From: Oryzias latipes
Lineage: Eukaryota > Chordata > Actinopteri > Beloniformes > Adrianichthyidae
NCBI RefSeq assembly: GCF_002234675.1
Contig: NC_019863.2
Span: forward strand, 3,896,609-3,960,608
DNA length: 64,000 nucleotides
Direction: 5' to 3'
Shown here piece by piece: positions 45,691 through 58,200 of this stretch. Positions within the stretch are counted from its first letter, which is position 1, and every line of letters starts with the position of its first letter. The position numbers and the translations under genes were made by a program. The notes beneath the pieces were generated by a model that was given only the letters and a program-made list of their open reading frames with translations, searched no databases and was not told where the DNA came from.

Positions 45691-45895
45691 CCCTTGTGCT
45701 ATCCTAGGCACTTTACCATTGGGAGTTGGGTCATCTAGACCCACTAGACAGTGCTCTGAACCTTTTTTCTTCAATGATTTGTGATCTTCACTGGTGTCCA
45801 TGGATTACATGAAATCTTTCCACCTTTATACACCTTTGTCATGGTAGGGAGAACACGTCAATGTAAGGGTGGGGTCACCTAAGATAGCACAAGGG
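45691..45895 (-). mobile_element. piggyBac-like MITE, copy C (downstream of erbb3)
   Basis: A 205-bp copy in inverse orientation to A, beginning CCCTTGTGCTATCCTAGG and ending GATAGCACAAGGG with TTAA following at 45896 and GTAA before. It lies about 320 bases past the erbb3 stop, so it may be part of the 3' UTR. The ends are the best preserved of the family. Confidence 0.8.
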
Positions 45896-46213
45896 TTAAG
45901 TGAATTTGTTATCTAATAATGTTTTAGCATTAGTCACTTTTTGTTCACTTTTCAGCATTTATGGGTTAGATTAAACATAATCATTAGATTACCACACCCT
46001 CCTCATGTGTGTGAGGTTTTTTATGTTTGGTGATGTTTGGTTCTCCCCAGCCTTTTTTCTATTTTTGCTCAAGTATCTAGTACCTTCCTTGTTCTGTATT
46101 TTTGTAATCTCCTTTTTTAAAAATGCCCCTGCCCCTATTAAAACTGGTGCCTGATGGTTTGGACCCCTACATCCTTCATAATTATTGTTCTAGAGGTGAG
46201 AATGAGCTGTTCT

Positions 46214-49200
46214 TCATATGGGCACTGGACTAGGGTTATGGAACATTTTACTGTGCCAGTAGGCTGGATTGTCAAAGGATGTGTCTCCAGCAGCAGGTTC
46301 CCCTACCCCGAGTCCAGCTCGTACATTTTCGTGGGGTTCACACTCAGAGAAAAGCCCGTTGGTAACCCCAACTGCTGCCCCGGTATCTTTTTGCATGTTC
46401 TGGTACAGCCCTGCATCTGCAGGCGGTGGAGCAGTAAAGTAGTCCATGTCCTCATACTCATAAGTTTCGTGTTTGTCTCGCCTGTTGATCTTGAGCTCTT
46501 TCCTGTCTTGAAGAGTTTGCCGCAGCTTCGGCTGTTGGTTTGTGTAGTGATAGTTGTCATCTTCTACGTATTCCTCCTCTTCTTGCTCCTCTTCTACCTC
46601 CCTTTGCCTCCTGTCCATTATTGGAGGTGGAGGAAGCTCATGTGCCGGAGGACTTTCGTCTCTTTCAATACTTCTGATGTCCATGTCTTCATATTCAGCT
46701 TTGCTGGATCCCTGCAGCTCTAACTCAAAACTGATGCGTCTTGCTTTTCCCTCGAGAGACTGAGTGGTTTCGGAGGAGGAGGCCATAGCTTGAGACGATA
46801 CAGACGAGGTTCGTTTTTTGGTTGGCTTCTGCTGCTGGCTGCTGTGCCTCAGAGAAACAGGTGTTAGAGACACCTGCTTATTCATGTACTCATATTCTTC
46901 ATCCGGGTCGTCCAAGAGGCTTCCAGAGCGAGACTTGCCCATTCTGCCAGGAGTGGCTCGATATGAACACAGTAGATTCTCTGAAACCAGAAGACGATAA
47001 ATGAGGTCAGTGATGTACGATAAACAAACAACGTCTGCTTTTCCAAAAGTAAACTACATTGTGCTTAAAAGCTCAGTAATAGACCGGAAAATGCATTTTT
47101 TTGTCAAAAATATTTCATCATTTTTTTTAAAATCTGATTTAGATTGTGGGATCACCTCTTTCTGGACTTTCCCCAGGAAGCACATATTCATCGTTCTCAT
47201 CATCTTCATCAGGGAATGGGGTTTCTGGCGGCCCACCAGACATACTGTCTCTCTGCGAGACATAGGCGCTGTCTTGACGTTGACGTTTTCTTTTCAGACT
47301 CCCTCCCATAGAGAAGTCCTCGCTCATGTCCAGCTCCGCCGCTGTACCACAGCCCTCTGAGCTCTCAGACATGGTGCGGGCTGAGTTTAGCCTTGAACGC
47401 GACTGCCAAGAAGACTGCACAAGGGAATAAAAACACTTCTTTTTAATTCTAGTTTGCATAGAGAATCATGCAATTTTTAGACAACAAAGGATCGTTTTAG
47501 TTACCTGTGCTGCATGGTCAGCACCTGGAGTCATTGGCAGGTACCCAGCCCCAATTGATGGATTAATTACCAACTTAAATAGGAAAAAAAAAAGAAATAC
47601 ATCCTAAGCAAAACCGACTGGAATTTATGGAGACAATAATGACATTTTTGAAAGTGACAGAAATTGTTGAACCTACTTTGTTAGTGTCTGCTTTGGAGAG
47701 ACGACTGACACTCCTAGAAAGGTAAGGGCGAGCTTGAACATCAAAGTCTTCCTCAACCACAAGGTCCTCAAGATCAATATCATTCAAGTCATCCAGGTCT
47801 GCACTTCGCTGGGTGACTTCATCAAGGGCCAACTGCTGCTGGCTGCAGTCCTCCTGGAAGACCAAGGCGAGATGGCATTAGCATTTTGGTAAAGCCATAG
47901 ATTTCACTCCAAAACATTAGACTCATAAAATGGACTCAGTCTTACTTTGATCACCAGGTAACGAGGTGGGTCTCTGGCCATTCTAGTGAATTCACTGGCC
48001 AACTCCTTAAACGTTGGTCGCACGTTCTCATCAATCATCCAACCTGGATCATGAAAGATTGATTATTGATCATAAATCAGATAGAAGAAGCTTCGGCTGT
48101 CACTGAGGGGGGTTTAAGAAGTGCTTCTCTTGTCAATGTGCTGCTGATGATTAGAAAAAAAAAAAACTACCAATGATCGCCTTGTATAAAATAAAGACTG
48201 CAGAGCTGGTAAACTGTATTTATGTAATAACTCAATCTGCTGTATTCCTTTGAACAGCTTAATGTAAGCCAAAGAGCTCAGCACAGCTGTGTGTGCTTTT
48301 CTGCCAATGGTGCTGGAGTAGTTCAGATGGGTTTAAAAAACAGAATCCATCATCATTTAGAAAATGCTAAATCAATTCATCTAATCCCTGAATTGTTTTT
48401 CTTTAATCTTTGAACATTTTTGGCAAAAAGAAACAGCTTTTACTATAGTTTTAAAAGAATTGATCATTTTATCAATGTTTACTGTAATTCAATTAAAATC
48501 CCTCATTATGTGAAAACTGTTTTTCATAACTGAACCAAACTGATTTAAGACTGAAAAATTGATAAATCCATATAGACTTTTAAAAGATATTGAACTAGTT
48601 TGGGCGTGATAACCAGCCGAAATTAAAGTATTAAAATGTTTAGATGGTGAGTCATTTAGATCTGAAGCTAACATGTGTCGCTGTCATTCTTACATTTCAC
48701 CATGACCATGTAGACATCAATGGTGCAAATGGAAGGCTGAGACAAACGTTCTCCATTTTCCAGCAGATCAGGAACCTCTTGTGGACGCATGTTAGCATAC
48801 GGCTCTACCCCATAGGACATCATCTCCCACACGGTCACACCTGCAGTGAAGGAGAGGAAATTTGAGGCGTTCCAAACAGTTAAACCAACAAGAGATTGTC
48901 TTTGCTTTCACAAAGTTCCCCTTTTAATCAGTTTAACATCTTTACCATAACTCCAGACGTCGCTCTGATGTGTGTATCTGCGAAACAAAATGCTCTCCAA
49001 AGCCATCCATTTGACAGGTGTCTGAGAATGTAATCAGAAAAAAACCTCATGTGTTATTCTGAAAACTAAAACAAAAAGGTAAAAGCTGGAAGCAAAGGCT
49101 TCAAAAAGCTTTTTCTGAAAGTACCTCGTGTTTGTAAAGAAAAAAGCTGCCTCACCTTAACTTCATTGTAGACGTACTTTTTGTCCTCAGGACAGAGCAG

Positions 49201-52200
49201 ATCTGCAATACCATAGTCAGAAATCTGAGCAGTGAAGTTGTTGTTCAGAAGCACATTTCTGGCTGCTAAGTTTCTGTGGACAATCTTATTGTCTTCCAGA
49301 TAATTCATTCCCTGGGGGAAGCAAACGGAAAAGATGGAATGACATTGTTAAAAGAGTAAACACTTTTAAAATCAGAAGTAATAATACTATAGCATGCTGG
49401 GGGTTTTTTTTACCTTTGCAATCTGCACACACCAGTTGAGGAGCCTCTGAGGGCTCAGCTTGTTTTTGTTGTTCCTGATGTGCTCCAGCAGGGAGCCCTG
49501 AGTGCTGAGCTGGGTGATGAGCTGCAGACTCTCTCCAGGACAGATACCCAGGGTCCTCACAACGTTGATGTGGTTCAGGCATCCTATTGCTATCATGTGC
49601 TGTGGTGGACATTTAGATTGTTAACTGTCATAAAGTGGGTGTCATATATTCAGCCAAACCATTAATGGAAGGGTTCTTTACTCAAGAAAACACGTTTGGC
49701 ATGCATTCCACCAACAGAAAAAAATACCCTTTTTGCACAGACATCTACAAAATGACAAAAATCATTAAAATGTTTTGAACTCCCTTGAAATTGGTCGTCG
49801 AATCCTTTTGTTTTTCTTGTAATTTCTTGCTTAGGTCCTGTTTTCTTACCTCTGTAATGTCGAAGAAGGTCTGTCGACCGGTGCGATCATGAACCGTCTT
49901 TATGGCCACAGGTAGTTTCACTGTATCACCTTCTGGAATCCAGATGCCCTGAGGGATCCAGAGGAAGGACATTCTCTCACATTCTGCCTACTTAAAACTG
50001 AAATGAAAAGTAAAGAGGAACTTCCAAATACCTTATGGACAGATCCAAACACTCCATTTCCAAGCAGCTTGATCTTACGCAAATCTCCTGGCTTTAAGAT
50101 CCGAGCGTGAACTTTCTCTTTCTCTTCCAAAGGCTCAAAATGCTGTAATGCAACACTCAAAAATTAGCCAGAAAGACTTGAGAACCCTTCTTTGCATGTG
50201 ATTAATAAAATCTCTGGCATGAGGTAGAGCTCAAGGAGATTTTTGGAAAACTGAAATCACTTACTTCTCCACTCTCCATGTACCTCCTCATAGCTCTCTT
50301 GCGACGGATGGCAAGACCGCGGCGGTACAGAAACGTCAACGTCATCACAGAGAACGACACAAAGATGAAAGCAATCAGTCCCAGCACTATGCCTGTGGTG
50401 GCTTGTCTGTTGGCAGACACGAAAAGTTTTAAAGGTTAGCACTTGAAACAGAATGGAAATACGCAAAACAGATGAAACAGTAAATTAGACTATGTAAAAT
50501 CAGAGAGATATTAACCTTGAAATGGCCCGAGTAGATGCTCCAACACAGTTTTCCAACGCTGGGCCGGTGCAACTGGACATAAAACAAACAAGTCATTGTA
50601 GCATAATGTCACCTCTCACTGGTTCAGTTCTCAGTTCATTCCTTACCCCTCAGTGCAGTTTATATGGCACTGTTCACAGTTCCTGTTCTTGTCTGAATAT
50701 TTAAAGACGATGCCCTCTTCCCCCATCACACCCTGGGGGCACGAGGACACGCAATGGGGACCATCCTTCAGGTTTGCACATGCAACACACTCATGTGCTC
50801 CCTGAAAATGGAAAACATTAAGGAAAATGAAGCTGGGAGAAAATAAAAATAATTGGAAAATGCATTTAAGAAATACAAAAACTTTGGAGAAATATACAGG
50901 TTTTCTCATTTCCAACAGTAGGGGGCAGCAGAAGGCTTAATCAGAAGTTACTTTGTTGGGTCAAATTATGTTGTGAATGGTTTGCAGAATGTCTTACCGG
51001 GCCGGTGCAGGTTGTCCGCCCCTCCTGGATCTGACACTGAGAGTGGCAGAGCTGACACTCCTTGGTGGATGTAACAAACTCCCTCTGCACCCTGAGTTCG
51101 AAAGGAAATGTCACCAACTGCGAGCAGACTGCTGGCCACGCCAAAAAACTTGGGACAGCATGACTCATTTATTACTCCCTTATAACTTGATTCAGTGAAC
51201 ACTAACCCAGATAAGAACATGCAGTCTGGCACGCATGTCCCTCCTCGGCTGTAGTTCTTGCAGCTAACACACTGGTCTGGCCCAGGACCCCAACAGCCAT
51301 CAGCAGAGCACAGCGGGTCACACACATGGCCTTCCTCAACTGTACACACAGTAGTAGAAACATATGTGATCATCTCATTCATCAAAATTCAAGAAGGTCC
51401 CGCTCGTGTCCCTTACCACACTCCTTTGATGGGCGGTTTTCTTTGACTTCCACAAACTTTTGCCGTTTCTGGCGTGGACGGTTGTTCACGATGCGTGTCC
51501 AGTTCACAGTGTCCTGATAGCAGAGCTTTTTGTTTCCTGTGATGTAGACTACACCATCATTTACTTTCTGCAGCGATCGGAACCCCAGGGAGCTGAGGGA
51601 TTTGATCTTCATCACCATTAAAGAGTAACCCCTGAAGCACAAGGACAAGAAGAGTTTTAGCGCCCTCACTTAAAGCAACACATTTATTTTACTCTCCTGA
51701 TTTGTCCAATTTGAAATTCATGTTTGTGTTTGCTCAACAGGCAGTGGCAGATCCAGATGAGTTTAACCCCTGTGCTATTCTAGGCACTTTACCATTGGGA
51801 GTTGGGTCATCTAGACCCACTAGACAGTGCTCTGAACCTTTTTTCCTTCAATGATTTGTGATCTTCACTGGTGTCCATGGATTACATGAAATCTTTCCAC
51901 CTTTATCCACCTTTGTCTTGGTAGGAATAGTAAGGGTGGGGTCATCTAAAATAGCACAAGGGTTAAACATGGGGGGCAAAAAAAATACATAACTAAGAAA
52001 AACAGAGAAGTCTTTTCTTTCTATAGAAGGTTGCATTTTTGTAAAAGATTGATTAAGGAGAAAAACTGCTTTAAGCCTTTATAACAGTGTTAGTTTCCTT
52101 AAACGTTTGCATTTTAAAGGTAAAAGTTTGTAAAAGTTGAACCCCACTGAAAAGTGAGCTACCCCCACCTCCTCAAAGATCTGCCCCTGCACAATAGGCA

Positions 52201-55200
52201 TCACAGAATCGTTCATTTTAGATGTCAAACTCTAACATTTTCACATTTTTAAGAAGCAACAAATTATAATAAATGAAAGAAAACATTTTTGAAAACAGAA
52301 TCAGAAAAATCACCATGAGCTTGGTTTGACATTTGTTAGTCCAGATCAGTTTTTTTAAATGAGGTCACTTTTTAAAAATACAGAAGATAATAGTATATAA
52401 ATATTTCCCATAAATGAAAAACAACAGCATGCAGGAATAATGTTTTCCCTTAGATCTAACTTCAGAGCTGTGCATAACATAAATCACCCATAGAAACTGA
52501 GGTAAGACCAACACTGAGAAGTGAACATGAGGAAAGGTGGGACAGAGATAAAGACCAAGTAAGACGTCCACTGTACCTTTTGCTTACACCCCTTATCAGG
52601 GGGAAAATGTGGAGAGAGAAAATAAAAAAAAGATATCAATTAGTTAGAATAATGTTCAACAGTGTACCAAACATTATTACATGAATAGAGAGAAAGAATC
52701 CTGCCCCTCACTTGTAAAGTGTTCTGCCTTGAATGACTCTGAGGTTGGAGAAGACTGACAGGTTGGACAGGCTGTCAGGCCATGACTGAATGCTCAGATA
52801 GTCTAATCGAAGAAATACATTTTAAAGATTTAAAGTAGATAGTAAACACCAATCTGTGGCATATTGTTGCGACAGACAGACAGACAGCTTAGTCACCTGT
52901 AATCTCCTCCACAGTTTTGAAGATTTTGAGTTTTTCTGGATTGAGAGGAGGTATGCCATTGTACTCATCCCTTGGAGAAGAACAGAAAATACATTAACAA
53001 TCATACAGATTTATAATACACGTATGTTAGCATTTGAGAAATAGTAGCAGCAGCAGCAGACGAGTGTTTACCCTTCAATTCCTGTGATAAGGAAGTGCAG
53101 GCTGCCCTGGATCTTAGTGCAGTTCATGAAACTGTCTATGTTATGAGCATCAACGGTCTCTCTACCTGGACTTCCTGTGCCATGACAGGCTGTTGCAGCA
53201 AGAAAGAAGACAAAGATTTTCTTTTTTTGCCATCTAATGATGCATGAAAAAGATGAACTTCTTATCATGTGTTCTTTTTCAAGGACTGACTGAAGCGTGC
53301 TGCAGCTTTTCAGTTGTACTGCTTACCTTTCGGACAGAGGCCTCCACACGGGTCACACCTTTTCACGCCATCCTTCTCAACCTCTTTTTTGTCAGAGGGA
53401 CAGCTGCTCACACACGAGCTGCCATCCACCAAGAAGTTTGCTGTACAAACACAGGCAGAAAATGCACATGACAATAAAGAAGTGTGCCATTAAAACACAA
53501 GCTGGTCTCTTCTGTGAAACCAAACTGCTTCATAGACAAACATCAATTGTATGGAAACATGTAGGGAGTCACTGCAGGATGTGTTTGAACTCACCAGGGC
53601 ACTCGGACACACAAAAAGAACCGTACTGGTACTTGGCATCTGGGTTGGGCTCCATTCTAAAGGCATGCTTGTTATAGATCAGAGCCTGAGGACACTGCGG
53701 CACACATGAACCCAAGTTGTTGAAGTTCTTGCAAGCCTGGAAAAAGTCACACATGTACCATTCAACACATGTTGAATAAAAAAAACGTTTTGTGTTTTTT
53801 ACTGCTGCAGACCAGATTTTGGTCTTTTGTAACAACAAAAGCAGGTAAATTCCTTTGAAAATGTAAAAAAATATGACATGTGATTTTAATGGTTACAGGC
53901 GTGTGGCTGTCCAGCCCACTCTGTTCATTTTCAGGCTTTAGTTATCATAAAGTGCAGCCAGATTGTTTTTTTTAACAGGCTGAAAGATAATATCTTAAAT
54001 ATTTTATATAGTAGTAAGTGTTGATGAATATTGATAGTAATAAAAATACAGTTGAAGCAAAACAAAAAGGAAAAATAGATAGGAATAATAATAATAGAAA
54101 CCACTCAATACTAGTCAAAACTAACCAAAGATTCACCTTTATGACATTTATGATACTTTTTTATTTCCTAAAGCCCCACTTTGAACATCTTTTGATTTAT
54201 TTTAAAAGAGTTCAGAGTGTCTTTTAATTATGATTATCTAAAATCTAAAAACATGTTGTTTTTCAGAACATAGATTCTGGAGATCAGCAGGAGTTCATTA
54301 TGAATTCAAGTATGAATTGTGGGCGGAACCTTTGGCATGCAGAACCCCCCCCCCTTGCTGAGAGCTTTATGTTTACATGGTTTCCCACTAGTTTACCGAC
54401 CCTTAAACCCCCAACCTGACATTAGCAGTGCTAAAGAATGGTGAGCAAAGTCAGAGCTATCGAGCTGTACAGTTTTGTTTCTTGTAATTTTTTGATTTAT
54501 TTATTTTCACTACGTACACAAGATGTTTTACATGAGAAATGGAAGGGAACAAAATCTAGAGCATCTAGATCTGATATACAGGTATGATTGTGGTTAACAT
54601 CAAAGCTATCTTTTTAGAATAACACCAATACAATCTTTTGCAACAAGTTTATTTAAGGTGATTTTGGATTTGGTTTCTTGATTGTTTTAGATCCTGACTC
54701 CTTGGATTGAAGCACATCTTTCCATTGTTTTTGTTCTGAATTTTTGCAAAATGCAGAAATCTCACATCCTTTTAAATTCTGTGTATCTTTTATGAGGCAG
54801 ATGTCAGCACGGACAAAGAAAACAAGGACGTACATAGTCGTACAAGCGAATGCATCAGAATGGAGCGGAGCAACCTCAGCGTCACTAATATGATTTTTTT
54901 CAAACATTTTTCTGACTGCAAATTTTATCTTAATTTTCTTGATATATGCCCTCCATCATCAGAAAAATACCTCAAGAACATGATAAAAACGGCAAAAACA
55001 GTTTTTGGTGTTAGTGGATCTTGCACTTCTGACTAAACTTAAAATGATTATTTAAACTCCATGTGAGGATAATGTAGAATATGTTAAAATCCCAGGAACA
55101 GATCAAAGGTTGTTTGTCACATTGACGTAAGACAAAGAATAGAACGTTTATTAATGTACTTAATTTTCTTTAAAAAATGTTTTCTGACTTGGATAAAAAT

Positions 55201-58200
55201 ATACTTAAGTGTCTTAGCAAAATATAACTGTAAGATGTAATCCTCCAAAAACAAAGTGTTCAACAATATTTAGTGACAAAAAAGAGTCAGCAAACGTATT
55301 TACGACACAGGTACTTCCTCCTCATAAGAACCTTCGGATAAACTCACAAAGCAGTCAGTGTCCAGGGGTCCCCTGCATCCTCCTGCACATTCGGTGTGGC
55401 AACACTCGTTTGGGTTTGTGCCAAAGCATCTGCTGTTACACTGAGGAGCGCACACAGTATGGGTCACTGAAACACAGAAAATGACATGCTAACTCACCTC
55501 AACGCGATGCAAACCACATGAAGGTGCTCTACATTAAAGGAGCACTAATACTCACAGATCTGGCATTTGTCACTTCCTGGTCCCCAGCATGGCACATCCT
55601 TGCAGCTTTCATGACAGGGCTCTGGGATATCATTTGATCATCATTAAAACACTTTTTGTAAAGACAACAGTGATTGTTTAACTGCTACATGGAGGTATGC
55701 GTTCAGTGCGAGAGCATGTGATTTGTATTTTTGACTCACTTATTGGCCCGTTCTCCTCAATCATAATATGGGCTGATCCATTTTTGACAATGTCCTGCCA
55801 ATTCACCTGTGGAGCATAGCTCAGGAACTTATTCTGGATGATCTTGACACCTCCTCTCAGAATCTCTGTGGAAGGCATGCATGCAAATGGGAAAGTGAGA
55901 TTAGTGATGCAAGCCCAGGCAAGCCCATGATTCATTCCATCAAGCACTGTCGCTCACTGTTTACTACACCACACGCAAACCCAGTGAAAGGAGCCGGAGC
56001 TCATGTTACACTGGCAGTTGAGCGGTTGAGGGTACGACACATTCCAGGGAATTTACAGAGTATATGCATCGTTGCCCTGTGACAGCCAGTATTCAGAGGG
56101 TGTGACTGTGCTGCGTGGGCGTGCGAGCTCCAACGAGGTCATACTTATTGGCTTTCCACTCTTTAAACACACACCATATATGCTCTGCGTACCTGTCAGT
56201 TGTGTCAGGCCCAGCTCTTGGAGGCCATGCTGCCCATTCTTCTGGTAGTTGAGCATCACAGCCAGGGCATACTGGTCCTCATAGAGGGTGTTGCCTCTGA
56301 TGACCCGCAGCTGGTCTAAAGGGAGGCGGCTGAACTGGTTCACGGCAAACAGGACGTAGCCTGTCACCTCTTTAATGGACTGCAAAAAAAAAAAATCGAC
56401 CTTTAGGGAGACTTTTAAAAGATTTAAATACTTTATTCGCTAAATGTTTTGGCGTTAAAAACAAGCTTCTCCGCTGTTTTGCTGAGATACAGGACAGGAG
56501 CTCCAATGAACGTCTGAACAGTCTGGTTTAGAGAGCAGGACTTCCCAGGAAGGCGTTCCACAGTGGGAACGTTCACATCCATGCCCGGACCCGTTAGCAC
56601 TTCCTCTCAGTGACACAGATTCTGGGACAGGATTACCAATAATCTGCTCCTCACAGACTCACAGCCTCACCTGCAGGAAACTGTAGTCTCTGTTGTGCTC
56701 CATCATGGTGATTTCGAGGTTGCCCATCACTATGTTGCAGTTGGTGTACATGCTCTTCATCTGGTTGTACTGGATCTCGGAGTCTTTAGTCGTACTCAGG
56801 CCATTTTGGGTGCCAGGGCAAACGGTCACTGGAGCAGCAAAGAAGAAGAGTTTTGGTTAAGAACCTTCCCCCTGACACTTCTCCACTTAAGATCTTAAAC
56901 CAACTGTAGCCACAAGCTGGTACAATATAAAACTTAGCAATGCAGCATGATCATGTGTAGTTTATTTGGACCAGGGGCCTGCAACCCTAAACACTTAAAG
57001 AGCCAATCAGGTCGATTTCTCACGGACAACAACCCAGGAGCCGCAAAGTCTGACTTCACCCTCATAATAAGACACTGATTTGCAATTATGTTATTGTTGC
57101 TATTATGGTAAAATATAAATACACTTTTGACAGAGGTTCACATGAGTTCCTTTCAAAATAAGACACGCTGTGCCACATAGTAACAGTCATCTGAATGCAG
57201 CAAATGTAGAAGTATGTACTGTTATCTCAGCAGTGAAAAAAAACAAACATCTTTACTGAGTTTCTTTTTGTTGGTAAACCACAGACATAAACTCATAAAC
57301 CTATCAAACTCAAATCTATCACCTTTAATTCTTTTCAAAACAGAAGCTCCACCTTTCAATCCAGTACACTTTATGTAGGAATTCTGGTTAAGCTCACTGA
57401 CCAGAAACCTTTTTTATGCCATAGATGGCGCTCCAAAGTCTTTCCAAAGATTTTAGTCTGACTGTGGTGAACCACGAAGCCTCTCTGTCTGATGGATTGA
57501 TGGAGCATTATGGGTAATGTAGTCAGGAGCTTCCCAGAGAATATACAAATAAAGTTGAACATATCCAACTGTTTTGTTTTGCTTGACTTGTCTTAAGTTT
57601 TAAAAAAAAATATGTTACTTTTTAAAATTAAAAATAGGTTTCTTTTTCCTAAACCAGAGAGCCAAAATGGAGAGGTCAAAGAGGTTGCAGAGTAATATTT
57701 AAATTACTTGCTGTTTTTGTCCCATTTAGAAAAATTTGCTCTGAATGGTGCCATTAGAAACGAATTCTTGTCTTTAAGAACTAGATGTAAAAACCACCTT
57801 GTTGACTGGAAATTGGTGATAATTGATCAAATTGAAAGAATGACTTATTTCTTTGGTGCTTTTTCAGAAGCACCTATGAATGATTTTACCCACTGGAGAC
57901 AGAAGAACTAATGGTTTTTTCGTCATACAACAGCACAAACGCAATGTTGATATTGGAACTAAGACAGCTGATTGTCATTTACTACAAACCACTGTGTCCA
58001 GCCTGTTCAATATGAACAAATGTGTTGTGACAGTGTGAAACAAGCTGAGGATTGTGTCCGGGCCATGTCCATCTCGCCAACAAACACACCGGGCCTTGTT
58101 TCTGGTCAGTGGGAGTTCAGCCTGTCAGCGTCACTCGAAGGCTGCTTTGCTATTCAAATGTCAACCAGACCAGAAGCGGCAGAGAAAATGGAGCCACGGA

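Noticed and set aside
46154-46723. 189-codon plus-strand open frame
   Set aside because: It is antisense to the last erbb3 coding exon, whose minus-strand reading has clear family motifs.
53297-53677. 126-codon plus-strand frame
   Set aside because: Antisense across erbb3 exons 7 and 8 and the intron between them.
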